From contig NZ_VORZ01000002.1 in NCBI RefSeq assembly GCF_007997305.1, forward strand, positions 62,001 to 126,000: a DNA stretch of 64,000 nucleotides. Reading direction: 5' to 3'. The notes beneath the pieces are model-generated. The model ran no database searches. It saw only the letters and a program-made list of their open reading frames with translations, and was not told the DNA's origin. This stretch comes from Psychrobacter frigidicola (GTDB taxonomy: Bacteria > Pseudomonadota > Gammaproteobacteria > Pseudomonadales > Moraxellaceae). The position numbers were made by a program, and so were the translations under genes. Position 1 is the first letter of the stretch; every line of letters starts with the position of its first letter. This document shows, in pieces, positions 21,585-31,794 of the stretch.

Positions 21585-22373
21585 ATGAATACTGCCATGG
21601 ATCGCATCACCTATGACACTCAAGATACTATCTGTCTGATTGGGCTCAATCGCGCTGGTAAACGCAACGCCTTTGACAGTCATATGATAGCGCAGTTATC
21701 TGAGGCGCTTACCCGTTATGAAAATGACGCCTATTTACGCTGTGCGTTAATTTTCGCCCATGGTGAGCATTTCACAGCCGGTTTAGACCTCATGGAATTA
21801 AAGGATAAATGGGATAAAGGCGCGTTTGAATTTGACGCTAATCAAATCGACCCGTGGGGCATTGGTGGTAAGTTACGCACTAAACCCGTCGTCGTTGCGG
21901 TACAAGGAACGTGCTTTACCGCTGGCATTGAGCTCATGTTAAATGCCGATGTGGTCATCGCAAGTGACAACTGCAACTTTGCGCAAATGGAAGTACAGCG
22001 CGGTATCATGCCGTTTGGTGGCGCGACGGTACGCTTTGTGCAAGCAGCAGGTTGGCAAAAAGCCATGCCCTATCTATTAACGGGTAAAAACTTCGATGCG
22101 CAAACGGCTGATAGATTAAATTTAATCAGTGAAGTCGTGCCAAATGGGGAAGAATACGAGCGCGCATTGACTATTGCGCAAGAGATTTGCACAGCAGCTC
22201 CGCTTGGGGTGCAAGCACTGCTATCTTCAGCACAAGATGCCAGTCGTAATGGTGCAAAAGTAGCCTTAGCTAACATTCATAGCTATTTGCCGCCTTTATT
22301 TCATTCAGAAGATGCGAAAGAGGGCGCGATGGCGATGGTTGAGAGAAGAGAAGCTGAATTTGTGGGAAGATAG
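21585..22373 (+). CDS. Enoyl-CoA hydratase/isomerase (crotonase) family protein
   Basis: Crotonase-fold enzyme acting on acyl-CoA thioesters; the exact substrate cannot be read from sequence. In the 262-aa protein, GLNRAGKRNAFDSHM and HFTAGLDLMELKD form the first half of the CoA/oxyanion site. KPVVVAVQGTCFTAGIELML holds the second oxyanion strand, and EVQRGIMPFGGATVRFVQAAGW is the active-site loop. Family members of this type are usually annotated as crotonase/enoyl-CoA hydratases in fatty-acid breakdown. AAGGA precedes the ATG at 21585. It stands alone, divergent from rlmF, and is followed by mcrB. Confidence 0.9.
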   Translation: MNTAMDRITYDTQDTICLIGLNRAGKRNAFDSHMIAQLSEALTRYENDAYLRCALIFAHGEHFTAGLDLMELKDKWDKGAFEFDANQIDPWGIGGKLRTKPVVVAVQGTCFTAGIELMLNADVVIASDNCNFAQMEVQRGIMPFGGATVRFVQAAGWQKAMPYLLTGKNFDAQTADRLNLISEVVPNGEEYERALTIAQEICTAAPLGVQALLSSAQDASRNGAKVALANIHSYLPPLFHSEDAKEGAMAMVERREAEFVGR

Positions 22374-22417
22374 TTTTAGAGAAAATAATAAAAATTATTA
22401 ATTTATAGGAATAAAGC

Positions 22418-24565
22418 ATGCAGCAGATTGTTGTTAAAAGTGATGATTATAATTCTGAGTCGCAAGTAACTAAGGATGAGTGGTTAAAGATATTATCTGA
22501 CGATAATTTTATGACAAATAACTATAGATATGCGCTGAGTATTTTCTTCTTAGAGCCAGAACATAAAGCTACCTGTAAATTTCTAGCTGAGAAATACAAT
22601 ACTTCTCCTTTTTCAATCAGTGGGTTTATCACTGGGTTTAGTAGGGCTGTTCAGGAGCGTTTAAATAGGTTTGAAATAACTACCGAAGAAGGTGGTAAAA
22701 CTTATTGGCTAGTTACAATGCTTGGAACTAAGGTATCGGGAAAACTATTTGAATGGACAATGCGTGAAGAGCTTGCTGAAGCAATGACTGAACTTAACTA
22801 TATGAATTCAACTTCGCTTTATATTGATAATTTAGGTACCTTGATCAAACACATCAACAAAGATATGGGTAAGTTTAAAAAAGATTTTGCTGAAGCCAGA
22901 AAGAAATTGGCTAATATGAAAATTATGCCTAACTCGCAAAATCTGTTTAAATATGACGACCCAAGTAGAGATTGGGCAATTAACGTAGGCGGTGGAACAG
23001 AGATTCAATATCATATCAATTTAGGAAATAATAATATTGGCTATGGATTAGGTTTTAATGCTCAGTACGTCCCCTTCAACAATGAAAAGACCTCACTTGA
23101 ACTTGTAAAACCTTTTGTAGATACGTTTTTATCTCTGCAAAATAGTGAGGAAGTTGAAACACTTATAAATAGAGATTTTTCGATTGATTTAGTGTCTTTG
23201 AGAACTATGGGAGAAGGTGGATATAATTTATTTGGTCGTAATGTTCAACTAGTCGGTAACGAACTACCATTAATAGACTACTACAGTATTATCAACGATT
23301 TAAAAGGTGATGTTTTTAAGTTGTACAAAAAAATATTTGAAAATGCTAATAAATTGACTATTAACAGCCAACCAGATGATCAAGATACTCAGCAATCTAT
23401 TACCAATCCTTTACTACAAGAAATTAGCGAGCTACTGCTTGCCAATAAAAACCTTATACTAACCGGCGCACCGGGCACCGGTAAAACCTATTTAGCTAAA
23501 ACGCTGGCTGAAGCATGGGGAGCAGAGCACAAGCTCATACAGTTTCATCCTTCATACGATTACACCGATTTTGTCGAAGGCTTACGACCCATTCAAAATG
23601 AAGATGGTGAAGTTGGTTTTGAGCTGCGAGATGGGAGCTTTAAGAAGTTCTGTAAACAAGCGTTAAAATACCAGAACAATCAACAGTTGAGTAACTTTGA
23701 TGAGGTCTATAAAAAGTTTACCGATGAGGTTGCTGAAGAAAAAATAAAATTAAAAACCCGGATACGGAAAAATCCCTTTAAAATCAGTATCAGTCCAAAC
23801 GGTCATATAATTATTAAAGCTGATACTGAAGATCCAACTCCTATAACCTTAAGTAAAGAAAAGATTCAAACCTATTTTGAGACTGGTAAAATATTGGATT
23901 GGAAGTCTTATCTAATCCCAATATGCGAGTATATCGAAGAAAACTATGATCTAAGAATGGCCAATACGGAAGACAAAGGTAAAAAATTCATTCTTATACT
24001 TGATGAAATCAACCGTGCTGAAATCTCCAAAGTCTTAGGCGAGCTTTTCTTCTCCATTGACCCTGGCTATCGGGGCGAGAGTGGCAGAGTCACTACCCAA
24101 TATTCCAATCTGCAAACCGAAGAAGACGTCTTTAAAGAAGGCTTTTATATCCCAGATAACGTCTATATTATCGGTACGATGAATGATATTGACCGTAGTG
24201 TTGAATCGTTTGATTTTGCTATGCGTCGTCGTTTTGCATGGAAAGAGATTAAATCAGAAGACCGTCTATCTATGTGGGACGGTCAAATTGACAAATGGTC
24301 AGACGAAGCAAAACAGCGCTTAATCGCTTTAAACAAAGCTATCGAGTCTGTGCAAGGGTTGAGTGCAGCTTATCATGTTGGCCCAGCGTATTTCTTAAAG
24401 CTTGCCAACTATGATGGTAATTTCGATAAGCTGTGGACATACCATTTAGAGTCGCTACTTTTTGAATATCTACGTGGTTATCCTGATGCTGAGCAACAGC
24501 TCCAAGGTTTGAAAGATGCCTATAATCTAATAGTAGGGTTTGACGATGCTCGTAACGACGGATAA
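22418..24565 (+). CDS. mcrB: McrB-type GTPase of a type IV (McrBC) restriction system
   Basis: AAA+ motor that binds modified DNA through its N-terminus and drives cleavage with McrC. In the 715-aa protein, residues 1-330 hold a variable N-terminal part: a helical winged-helix-like segment (about 15-75) and a probable MrcB-type recognition domain with QYHINLGNNNIGYGLGF. The motor follows, with Walker A GAPGTGKT at 350-357, HPSYDYTDFVEGLRP, Walker B LILDEINRAE (Asp529-Glu530) and the McrB signature TMNDIDRS (Asn589). It overlaps mcrC by 20 bases, so the two form one operon. The N-terminal half is more AT-rich than the flanking housekeeping genes, consistent with acquisition. Which modification it recognises is not predictable. 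Confidence 0.92.
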   Translation: MQQIVVKSDDYNSESQVTKDEWLKILSDDNFMTNNYRYALSIFFLEPEHKATCKFLAEKYNTSPFSISGFITGFSRAVQERLNRFEITTEEGGKTYWLVTMLGTKVSGKLFEWTMREELAEAMTELNYMNSTSLYIDNLGTLIKHINKDMGKFKKDFAEARKKLANMKIMPNSQNLFKYDDPSRDWAINVGGGTEIQYHINLGNNNIGYGLGFNAQYVPFNNEKTSLELVKPFVDTFLSLQNSEEVETLINRDFSIDLVSLRTMGEGGYNLFGRNVQLVGNELPLIDYYSIINDLKGDVFKLYKKIFENANKLTINSQPDDQDTQQSITNPLLQEISELLLANKNLILTGAPGTGKTYLAKTLAEAWGAEHKLIQFHPSYDYTDFVEGLRPIQNEDGEVGFELRDGSFKKFCKQALKYQNNQQLSNFDEVYKKFTDEVAEEKIKLKTRIRKNPFKISISPNGHIIIKADTEDPTPITLSKEKIQTYFETGKILDWKSYLIPICEYIEENYDLRMANTEDKGKKFILILDEINRAEISKVLGELFFSIDPGYRGESGRVTTQYSNLQTEEDVFKEGFYIPDNVYIIGTMNDIDRSVESFDFAMRRRFAWKEIKSEDRLSMWDGQIDKWSDEAKQRLIALNKAIESVQGLSAAYHVGPAYFLKLANYDGNFDKLWTYHLESLLFEYLRGYPDAEQQLQGLKDAYNLIVGFDDARNDG

Positions 24566-25949
24566 CACTTCGTTGGCTTTAGACTCTAATACGCCAAACG
24601 TTAGTAAAGCCATAGCCGACTTATCGTTACTCGCCAATCAAAGTATTGGTGAGTTGATACACGCAAATCCTGACCTGTTGATATTCCCTGAGTGCTTTAA
24701 GAACAATGAAGATAGTATTGCCAGCAACCCTATTTTTGAGTTAAGTATTCAAAACTCTAAGACGTTTTTGAATACAGGGAATGTCATGGGTTTTATTGGC
24801 GTGCAAGATACGCAATTAAAAATCCAATCCCGTTTTGCTCAGGCCTCTGTTATTGATAATGATGACCAAGGCAATCAAGAAGAAGGAAGCCAAGAAGATT
24901 ACTTTTTACACTATATGCTGCAAAAGGTATTGTGCGTTAATCTGTTTGATTTAAAACACAGTCGTAATCAGACTAACGTATTTGATTTTTTGGTCTACTT
25001 GTTTCCTTACTTTCATAAAAAAGCCCTATCTCAAGGCTTATATAAAGAGTATCAAAAGAAAACCTATAACGACAGCAATCTCAAAGGTGCTATCGACATC
25101 AAAACGCATCTGCAACGAAACTTACCGTTTCGAGGTAACGTCGCCTACCGTGTGCGAGAGCACAGTTTTGATAATCCGATAACCCAACTCATCCGCCACA
25201 CTATCGAGCTTATCAAACAAAAACCTAATCTAAGAGACGTCTTGCATAGTGACAGCGAAACATTTGATTTGGTCAATCTAATTGTCCAGCACACTCCGTC
25301 ATATCATGCACGAGACAGACATACCGTTATCAATGCTAACCGTAAGCCTTTTGTACATCCTTACTTTACGGAATATAGTGGCCTACAAAAAATCTGCCTA
25401 CAAATTCTGCGTCATGAAGGTCTTAAATACGCTAACAACGATGACAAAGCTCACGGTATTTTGTTCGATGGGGCTTGGTTGTGGGAAGAGTATCTGAACA
25501 CGCTACTGCGTCCTCTCGGATATGATCATCCCACTAATAATACCCAACAAGGTGGTATCAAAGTGTATGCGCAGAAATTTTCGGGCAATAACGTGCGTCG
25601 TTATCCTGATTTTGTCAAAAATAACGATATTATTTTAGACGCCAAATATAAGCGTATGAAAGACAATGAAATCAGTCGAGATGACCTAAACCAAGTTCTC
25701 TCGTATTTGTTTTTATACAAAGCGAATATTGGTGGTTATATTGCCCCTACAGTAGATGGTAATTTGGCTTTAAATATGGGATTACTTAATGGTTTCGGCG
25801 GTAGTATTCACAAGTTTAAATTAGCAATACCGCAACAGGTCGCAAGTTACCAAAAATTTAAAAAGGCTGTTGCTGAAAATGAGGTGAAGTTGATTGAGAT
25901 TATTAAAGGGCTATCAATAGAGCAAAATGATAGCGGATGGCAGGATTAG
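24546..25949 (+). CDS. mcrC: McrC-type nuclease subunit of the type IV restriction system
   Basis: Partner endonuclease of McrB. From the ATG at 24546 it is 467 aa; an in-frame TTG at 24540 is less likely. The N-terminal half is the McrB-contacting beta-rich domain. The C-terminal half holds a PD-(D/E)xK nuclease core: RRYPDFVKNND with Asp355, then ILDAKYKRM with Asp365-x-Lys367. FLHYMLQKVLCVNLFDLKHS is typical of the McrC family. Overlap with mcrB implies translational coupling. No methylase gene accompanies the pair, as expected for a type IV system attacking modified foreign DNA. Confidence 0.92.
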   Translation: MLVTTDNTSLALDSNTPNVSKAIADLSLLANQSIGELIHANPDLLIFPECFKNNEDSIASNPIFELSIQNSKTFLNTGNVMGFIGVQDTQLKIQSRFAQASVIDNDDQGNQEEGSQEDYFLHYMLQKVLCVNLFDLKHSRNQTNVFDFLVYLFPYFHKKALSQGLYKEYQKKTYNDSNLKGAIDIKTHLQRNLPFRGNVAYRVREHSFDNPITQLIRHTIELIKQKPNLRDVLHSDSETFDLVNLIVQHTPSYHARDRHTVINANRKPFVHPYFTEYSGLQKICLQILRHEGLKYANNDDKAHGILFDGAWLWEEYLNTLLRPLGYDHPTNNTQQGGIKVYAQKFSGNNVRRYPDFVKNNDIILDAKYKRMKDNEISRDDLNQVLSYLFLYKANIGGYIAPTVDGNLALNMGLLNGFGGSIHKFKLAIPQQVASYQKFKKAVAENEVKLIEIIKGLSIEQNDSGWQD

Positions 25950-26051
25950 CTACCATACCCTAAACCATTATTTTGCCCGATTGATCTAACCTATAAACCT
26001 TCTTAAATTCCCATTTATAATAAGCCAAAGCCACCCTTTAAGAGATCACCT

Positions 26052-27209
26052 ATGTTGTACAATTTTGATGAAATAATCGACAGACGTCATACCGGTTCGC
26101 TTAAATGGCATTATACCGACGATACCATTGCGCTTTGGGTGGCAGATATGGATTTTAGAGCGGCACAGCCTATCCTAAATACGATTGAACGCGTGCTGCA
26201 TCATGGCGTATTGGGATACACCAAACCCACCGAGGCTCTGCACGAGGCGGTTATTAATTGGCATGGTAGTCGTTATGGGTTAGCACTGGATAAACAACAC
26301 ATCCTGTTTTCCCACGGCGTGATACCAAGTTTGGCGCTGATGCTGAGGATATTCACTGAGGTAGGGGACGCAGTGCTAGTCAATGATCCCATCTATACGC
26401 CTTTTATGACTAAAGTTCGGGATAACGGGCGACGACTTATCCTCTCGCCATTAACAGAAGCTAAAGGACGCTATCATCTAGATTTGGTCGATATCGAAGC
26501 TAAGATAGTCGAGCATGATGTGAAGCTTTATTTGCTATGTAATCCGCACAACCCGGGCGGACGGGTGTGGACGGCAGATGAGCTTGAGGCTTTGCTTATG
26601 ATTTGTAAAAAGCACGATGTAGCGATTATGAGTGATGAGATTCATCAAGATTTAACCTTGAGCGGTCATAATTTTATTCCTTTTTTAAGCCTCGCAACAG
26701 GCTATGAGCACAAAGTAGTGAGCATCACCTCAATGACCAAAGCCTTCAATGTGGCGGGCATTAAAGGCTCGATGATTTTTGCTAAAGATGAAGTATTGAT
26801 CCAAAAAATTAGCCAACAGCAGCGCTTAAGTGACGAGCATGATCTCAACTTATTTGCTTATGAAGTGATGGCTAGTGCTTATGAGCAAGGCGGTGAGTGG
26901 TTGGCGCAGGCGTTAACTTATATTGAAGCCAATATCGACTTAGTCTGTGATTTTTTAGAGCAGCACTTGCCTAATATCAAAGTTATGCGCCCAGAGGCGT
27001 CGTATTTGATATGGCTTGATTGCTCAGCGTATGGACAAGATAACCAAATGTTTTATGACCAGCTTAGAGAGGCTAAAGTTGAGCTAAGCGCGGGTATTCA
27101 ATATGGTGATGAGGGGCATCTTAAAATGCGCCTTAACGTCGCCTGTCCGAAAGCAGTACTGATGGAAGGGTTAAACCGTATTTACTTAGCGTTCAGTGAG
27201 GTTATCTAG
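26052..27209 (+). CDS. PatB/MalY-type PLP-dependent C-S lyase (aminotransferase fold)
   Basis: Fold-type I PLP enzyme of the MalY/PatB family, which typically cleaves cystathionine or cysteine conjugates (C-S beta-lyase). The N-terminus FDEIIDRRHTGSLKWHYTDD...LWVADMDF is diagnostic of the family. LLCNPHNPGGRVWTADEL and MSDEIHQDL hold PLP-pocket residues, and SMTKAFNVAGIKGS contains the Schiff-base Lys230. At 385 aa it has the family's length. It lies 100 bases after mcrC on the same strand but is ended by its own bidirectional terminator, so a functional link to McrBC is not implied. Confidence 0.92.
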   Translation: MLYNFDEIIDRRHTGSLKWHYTDDTIALWVADMDFRAAQPILNTIERVLHHGVLGYTKPTEALHEAVINWHGSRYGLALDKQHILFSHGVIPSLALMLRIFTEVGDAVLVNDPIYTPFMTKVRDNGRRLILSPLTEAKGRYHLDLVDIEAKIVEHDVKLYLLCNPHNPGGRVWTADELEALLMICKKHDVAIMSDEIHQDLTLSGHNFIPFLSLATGYEHKVVSITSMTKAFNVAGIKGSMIFAKDEVLIQKISQQQRLSDEHDLNLFAYEVMASAYEQGGEWLAQALTYIEANIDLVCDFLEQHLPNIKVMRPEASYLIWLDCSAYGQDNQMFYDQLREAKVELSAGIQYGDEGHLKMRLNVACPKAVLMEGLNRIYLAFSEVI

Positions 27210-27288
27210 TCATCATAAAGCTAGAAAAATCCATTTCATTGGTATTATTTGCTTTTTAAAATAGAATAACTAGCAAGCTTAAAACAGC

Positions 27289-27322
27289 AAAAAGGCTGGA
27301 TTTATATCGAATCCAGCCTTTT
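27289..27322. terminator. Bidirectional terminator between C-S lyase and BCCT genes
   Basis: AAAAGGCTGGAT and its reverse complement form a perfect stem over a short loop, with A/T runs on both sides, between two convergent genes. Confidence 0.88.
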
Positions 27323-27354
27323 AATTTATTACTTTAGAACGAGCTTAATGACAG

Positions 27355-29253
27355 CTACTTCTCATTCTTAGCGTTTTCATCATTATCATTTTCAATATTG
27401 TCATTTTCGGCATTTTCAGTATCTTCGCGCATCTGCTCCCATTCCTCATGTTGTTGTAAGACTGACCCTTCAGGCGCTTCTGAAGTTTTACCTTCCTCCC
27501 ACGGTGCATTATTAGCCAACTCTTCAATATGAATGGTTTTTAGATCATAATCAGACTGATAGTACAGATCATAGCGAGCCGCTTTAATCACTGAGATCAT
27601 CATCATGGTTAAGATAATAATAAGTGGAGCACCTGCGATGATAGAGGCGGTCTGTAAGGTCTGTAAATCCCCTAAGAACATCAAAATAGCCGGTAATAAG
27701 CACAAAGTGAAGGCCCAAAATAGGCGATTCCAACGATGCGGCTCGTCATCGACTTCTACTTGTACCACGGATGCTAAGATATAAGAGATAGAGTCAAAGG
27801 TGGTTGCGGTAAAAATAACGGCTAAAAAGGTAAAGACAGCGACTACTAAATAAGACATCGGTAAGCTATTCAATATCGCAAAGATTGCCGCAGTCGGCGA
27901 CTCATTATTTAATACTGCAACCACATCTACCGTGCCAGTCAATTGCAGATATAGGCCATAATTACCCAAGATGATCATAAACATCGCACAGCCGAGTGAG
28001 CCATAGAACATCGAGCCGATGACCATATTACGGATAGTACGTCCTCTAGATATTTTGGCAATAAACAGTCCAATAGTCGGGGCGAATACTAGCCACCACG
28101 CCCAATAAAACACTGTCCAATCTTGTGGAAAAGTAGTATGGGCAAAGCCGAAATCTTGGAAGTCTTTAAAGGGTTCGACGTAGGTCATCATGCGCGGCAT
28201 TGCGGTAATAGAACGCCCGAGTGCCTCTAAACCGGTATTCAAGATAAATACAGTAGGTCCGACAATCAAAATAAATAGTAAGAAGGCCATGGCCAAATAA
28301 AAATTAATATTTGACAGTTTTTGGATACCGCCTTTTAGTCCTTGATAGGCGCTATAAGCAAAGATTATGGTGGTAACTAATAACACCACGATCTGCATAG
28401 TGATATTACGAGGTAAGCCAAACAGGTTATACAAGCCTTCATTGATAAGTGGCGAGGCAAGACCTAAGGTAGTGGCGCCGCCGCCGACCATACCAAAGAT
28501 AAACAGCACATCGAGCATTTTTGCCCAATTGCTGCTGGCCAGCTTTTCGCCTAGTAAAGGCATCAAGGTTTGGCTGACTTTGAGTACTGGGGTCTCACGC
28601 ACATAGTAGAAATAAGCAATAGGCACAGCCGGTACTAAGTAAATCGCCCAAGCAACAGGTCCCCAATGAAAAATACCGTAAGTGGTTGCCCAGCGAATGG
28701 CGTCGGGTGATCCGCCTGCTATATTAAAAGGGGGGCTTTGATAATAATACGCCCACTCGATCAGCCCCCAATACAGAATACTGGCTCCAATACCGCCGCA
28801 AAATAACATCGATGCCCAAGAAGCATCGGGGAATTCGGCCGTTTCTTCTGGACGACCTAGTTTTATTTTACCGATATCTGAGAACACGATGTAGATGACG
28901 AACATCATGGCGAGGACGCCAAACGCTAAGTAGGCAAAACCAAAGTTATCTCCTACAAAAGTGCGAGCAGTTCCCACCCAAGCTTTGCCCTCATCGGGAA
29001 ACAGTATCAAAGGGATAGCGATGCTAAAGAGTATTAGTAAAACCATACCAAAGGTAAATTTATCTATACGGGTATCAGGGACGTAGTCAGGCTTGCGTTG
29101 AGAGACTTGCATACCAACATCAAAGGTACCTAGACGCGGCGGCCTATGGTGCTCTGAATTAGTTTTTGTATAATCTGGCAATGGTTTTTTTGAGAATGAC
29201 CTCACACTTTTAGTGGTCTTTTGGTCATCTCGGTTGTTACCAGAATTATTCAT
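27355..29253 (-). CDS. BCCT family betaine/carnitine/choline-type transporter
   Basis: Secondary transporter for quaternary-amine compatible solutes, normally Na+- or H+-coupled; the substrate is not determinable here. The 632-aa protein has a hydrophilic N-terminus (about 1-45) followed by about 12 membrane helices. The family signature is in TVFYWAWWLVFAPTIGLFIAKISRGRTIRNM, and GGIGASILYWGLIEWAYYYQ gives the conserved aromatic region. The C-terminal tail (about 590-632) is polar and ends in a Glu/Asn/Asp-rich low-complexity segment. Cytosolic tails in this family often sense osmolarity. No choline-oxidation genes adjoin it. Confidence 0.92.
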   Translation of the reverse strand: MNNSGNNRDDQKTTKSVRSFSKKPLPDYTKTNSEHHRPPRLGTFDVGMQVSQRKPDYVPDTRIDKFTFGMVLLILFSIAIPLILFPDEGKAWVGTARTFVGDNFGFAYLAFGVLAMMFVIYIVFSDIGKIKLGRPEETAEFPDASWASMLFCGGIGASILYWGLIEWAYYYQSPPFNIAGGSPDAIRWATTYGIFHWGPVAWAIYLVPAVPIAYFYYVRETPVLKVSQTLMPLLGEKLASSNWAKMLDVLFIFGMVGGGATTLGLASPLINEGLYNLFGLPRNITMQIVVLLVTTIIFAYSAYQGLKGGIQKLSNINFYLAMAFLLFILIVGPTVFILNTGLEALGRSITAMPRMMTYVEPFKDFQDFGFAHTTFPQDWTVFYWAWWLVFAPTIGLFIAKISRGRTIRNMVIGSMFYGSLGCAMFMIILGNYGLYLQLTGTVDVVAVLNNESPTAAIFAILNSLPMSYLVVAVFTFLAVIFTATTFDSISYILASVVQVEVDDEPHRWNRLFWAFTLCLLPAILMFLGDLQTLQTASIIAGAPLIIILTMMMISVIKAARYDLYYQSDYDLKTIHIEELANNAPWEEGKTSEAPEGSVLQQHEEWEQMREDTENAENDNIENDNDENAKNEK

Positions 29254-29872
29254 TTTACTATCCTGTTTTAGAGTTTAAATCTGAATTTACAGCAATAAAT
29301 AGGCGAGAATAAGCGGTCCTATAGTGTCTCCATAGATTCTTAATTAATAATAGCCGTTTGCTAAGTAGCCGATTGAGCCGGCACTATGACATTTGGCTAG
29401 CGGCCTAAAAAGGTTGTTAGAGTGGTAGACGTTGCTATTTTTAACAAGGTTATTTGCAGGTATTTGCTAACCCTACCTTCATAGAAGTTAGAGAGTAAGT
29501 CAATAACACAAGCTATGGTGTCAGCTATAGAGTCCGTTTGTTTTAAACAGAAATATAGGATAATAAGGGCATCATTTCATGGAAGGTATCAGTACAAAAG
29601 CACTGAAAGCTAGCCTAGGAGCAAGTATTGCAAGGTTATATAGAGTTATGATTTCTTATAAGTTTGTTGTTATGGTTAGAGTAAATGGTCGATTGTCTAT
29701 TATTTAATCAGGGAGGGTAGTTTACTATTTTTTAGTACAAATTATTGAGTTTTAGCCCGCTATCTTTATTTAAACTAAAATAAGCACCAATAATCATCAA
29801 GCGAACCGCCATTACTATCCCAAAACTTGTTAAAATAGGCCACCAATTTTATCTATTGATGGACATCGATTT
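29254..29872. other. BCCT-guaA intergenic region
   Basis: 619 bases between divergent genes. It must hold both promoters. A 42-codon frame at 29579-29707 is the only coding candidate. I see no clear hairpin, riboswitch core or parS site. Confidence 0.4.
29579..29707 (+). CDS. Possible small protein (42 aa), unsupported
   Basis: ATG at 29579 opens a 42-codon frame beginning MEGISTKALKASLGASIARL and ending at TAA. AGGA and AAGGG stand 10-20 bases upstream, so the ribosome site is only fair. The peptide is basic with an amphipathic-looking first half. I recognise no family. It may be chance; conservation across relatives would decide. Confidence 0.2.
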   Translation: MEGISTKALKASLGASIARLYRVMISYKFVVMVRVNGRLSII

Positions 29873-31477
29873 ATGACCACTGCCACTAACGTTCCTACTA
29901 TGCCTGTTATAAAAGCAGACCGCATCTTAATACTCGATTTTGGCTCGCAGTACAGCCAGCTTATCGCCCGCCGTGTACGTGATTCAGGTGTATTCTGTGA
30001 GATGTTCCCTTACGATATCGACACCCAGCGCATCATCGATTTTGGTGCAAAAGGCATCATTTTATCCGGTGGTCCTGAGAGCGTCCACGCGGAAAACAGC
30101 CCGCGCATTAACGATGCCGTATTTGACTTAGGCGTACCCGTACTAGGTATTTGCTACGGTATGCAAGCGATGGCAGAGCGTTTCGGTGGACAAGTCCATG
30201 CCAGTGATATCCATGAATTCGGTGCAGTGACCATTAATGTTGATGGTAACTCTACGCTTACCGATGGCATCGAAGACGCTGCTGGCAAGCTGAATGTTTG
30301 GATGAGTCATGGCGATAAAGTCATTGATGCGCCACAAGGCTTCGATATCGTCGCCAGTACGCCGAGCTGTCCAATTGCTATCATGGCGGATGAGTCGCGC
30401 CATTATTATGGTCTACAATTCCATCCTGAAGTGACTCATACTGCGCAAGGTTCTGCGTTACTGGGTCGTTTTGTCCATGATATCTGTGGCTGTGCCGGTA
30501 GTTGGACGTCCGATAACATCATCGATATGCGTATTGCACAACTCAAAAAACAAATCGGTGATAAACAAGTATTGCTAGGTCTTTCAGGTGGTGTAGACAG
30601 CTCAGTCGTTGCGGCACTCTTGCATAAAGCCATTGGAGACCAATTAACTTGTGTGTTCGTCGATACTGGTCTTCTGCGTCTGCATGAAGGCGACCAAGTG
30701 ATGCAGGTATTCGCTGAAAACATGGGTGTCAAAGTCATTCGTGTTGATGCCGAAGAGTTATTCTTAACGGCATTGGCTGGCGAGTCTGACCCTGAAGCCA
30801 AACGCAAAATCATCGGCAAAACCTTCATTGATGTCTTCGCTGAAAGTGCCCGTCAAGTCAGTGAGCAAGGCGATGGTAAAGTCGTTGAGTTCTTAGCGCA
30901 AGGAACAATTTATCCGGACGTAATTGAATCAGCCAAGTCGCAACAAGGCAAAGCCCACGTCATTAAGAGCCATCATAATGTGGGCGGTTTGCCAGATGAT
31001 TTGGCATTTAAATTGGTTGAGCCGTTACGTGATTTGTTTAAAGATGAAGTGCGTAAATTGGGTATTACCCTTGGTCTACCGGCAAAAATGATTAACCGTC
31101 ATCCGTTCCCAGGACCGGGTTTGGGCGTGCGTATCTTAGGCGAAGTGACCAAAGAATTTGCTGATATCTTGCGCTCTGCTGATGCGATATTTATGGAAGA
31201 GCTAGAAAAATCAGGCTGGTATGAAAAGACTGCGCAAGCGTTTGCGGTATTCCAACCGATTAAGTCGGTCGGCGTGGTTGGTGATGGTCGTCGTTATGCG
31301 TGGGTGATTGCGCTACGTGCGGTTGAGACTGTGGACTTTATGACGGCGCGCTTTGCTCATCTGCCGTACGATTTGATTGAGATTGTGTCTAATCGCATTA
31401 TGAATGAGATTGCTGAGGTTTCACGCGTGACTTATGATGTGTCGAGTAAGCCACCGGCTACGATTGAGTGGGAATAA
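29873..31477 (+). CDS. guaA: GMP synthase (glutamine-hydrolysing)
   Basis: Converts XMP to GMP with ATP and glutamine in purine synthesis. The class I glutamine amidotransferase domain (about 15-210) has the catalytic Cys94 in [16 protein letters not shown] and the His/Glu pair in [10 protein letters not shown]. The ATP pyrophosphatase domain has the P-loop [17 protein letters not shown]. The dimerisation domain ends [13 protein letters not shown], the usual C-terminus. At 534 aa it is slightly longer than average owing to an N-terminal extension. A strong terminator follows, and then the PtuAB-like pair. Confidence 0.98.
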   Translation: MTTATNVPTMPVIKADRILILDFGSQYSQLIARRVRDSGVFCEMFPYDIDTQRIIDFGAKGIILSGGPESVHAENSPRINDAVFDLGVPVLGICYGMQAMAERFGGQVHASDIHEFGAVTINVDGNSTLTDGIEDAAGKLNVWMSHGDKVIDAPQGFDIVASTPSCPIAIMADESRHYYGLQFHPEVTHTAQGSALLGRFVHDICGCAGSWTSDNIIDMRIAQLKKQIGDKQVLLGLSGGVDSSVVAALLHKAIGDQLTCVFVDTGLLRLHEGDQVMQVFAENMGVKVIRVDAEELFLTALAGESDPEAKRKIIGKTFIDVFAESARQVSEQGDGKVVEFLAQGTIYPDVIESAKSQQGKAHVIKSHHNVGGLPDDLAFKLVEPLRDLFKDEVRKLGITLGLPAKMINRHPFPGPGLGVRILGEVTKEFADILRSADAIFMEELEKSGWYEKTAQAFAVFQPIKSVGVVGDGRRYAWVIALRAVETVDFMTARFAHLPYDLIEIVSNRIMNEIAEVSRVTYDVSSKPPATIEWE

Positions 31478-31503
31478 TTTTTTACTTAGTATTTAGCTAA
31501 AAT

Positions 31504-31537
31504 AAAAAAGCACTCAACTTGGTTGGGTGCTTTTTTT
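31504..31537 (+). terminator. Rho-independent terminator after guaA
   Basis: AAAGCACTCAAC pairs with GTTGGGTGCTTT (one G-U), four-base loop, T7 tail, 27 bases after the guaA stop. Confidence 0.88.
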
Positions 31538-31794
31538 GTAGAAATTTTTGGAGCAAATCTCGCTTTTCGCTATTATTTTGTCTGCCCACTAGAGCGGCGA
31601 CTTAGCCCGCCGTGGTCAAACAAGGATAACCGCTGCAATCAAGGCTAAAACGCTATAAACATCGAAGATTAGCTTTCAAGTAGCAAGCAAATATAAAGCC
31701 ATCACCCCATTTTTTATCAATTCTTTGCGAATTCAATTCCACTACTATAAATCAAATGATATACAATTCATCTAATATTAATTGAGACGAAACT
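31538..31794. other. guaA-ptuA junction
   Basis: About 255 bases after the guaA terminator without a coding frame. It should carry the promoter for the two following genes. No reverse transcriptase gene, retron-like RNA pairing or att-like duplication of the guaA 3' end is visible. Confidence 0.4.

Noticed and set aside
31424-31437. parS-like sequence at the end of guaA
   Set aside because: It reads GTTTCACGCGTGAC, which breaks the palindrome at several positions.
31538-31794. Retron non-coding RNA upstream of the PtuAB-like pair
   Set aside because: No reverse transcriptase gene is present and no long inverted-repeat structure is visible in the gap.
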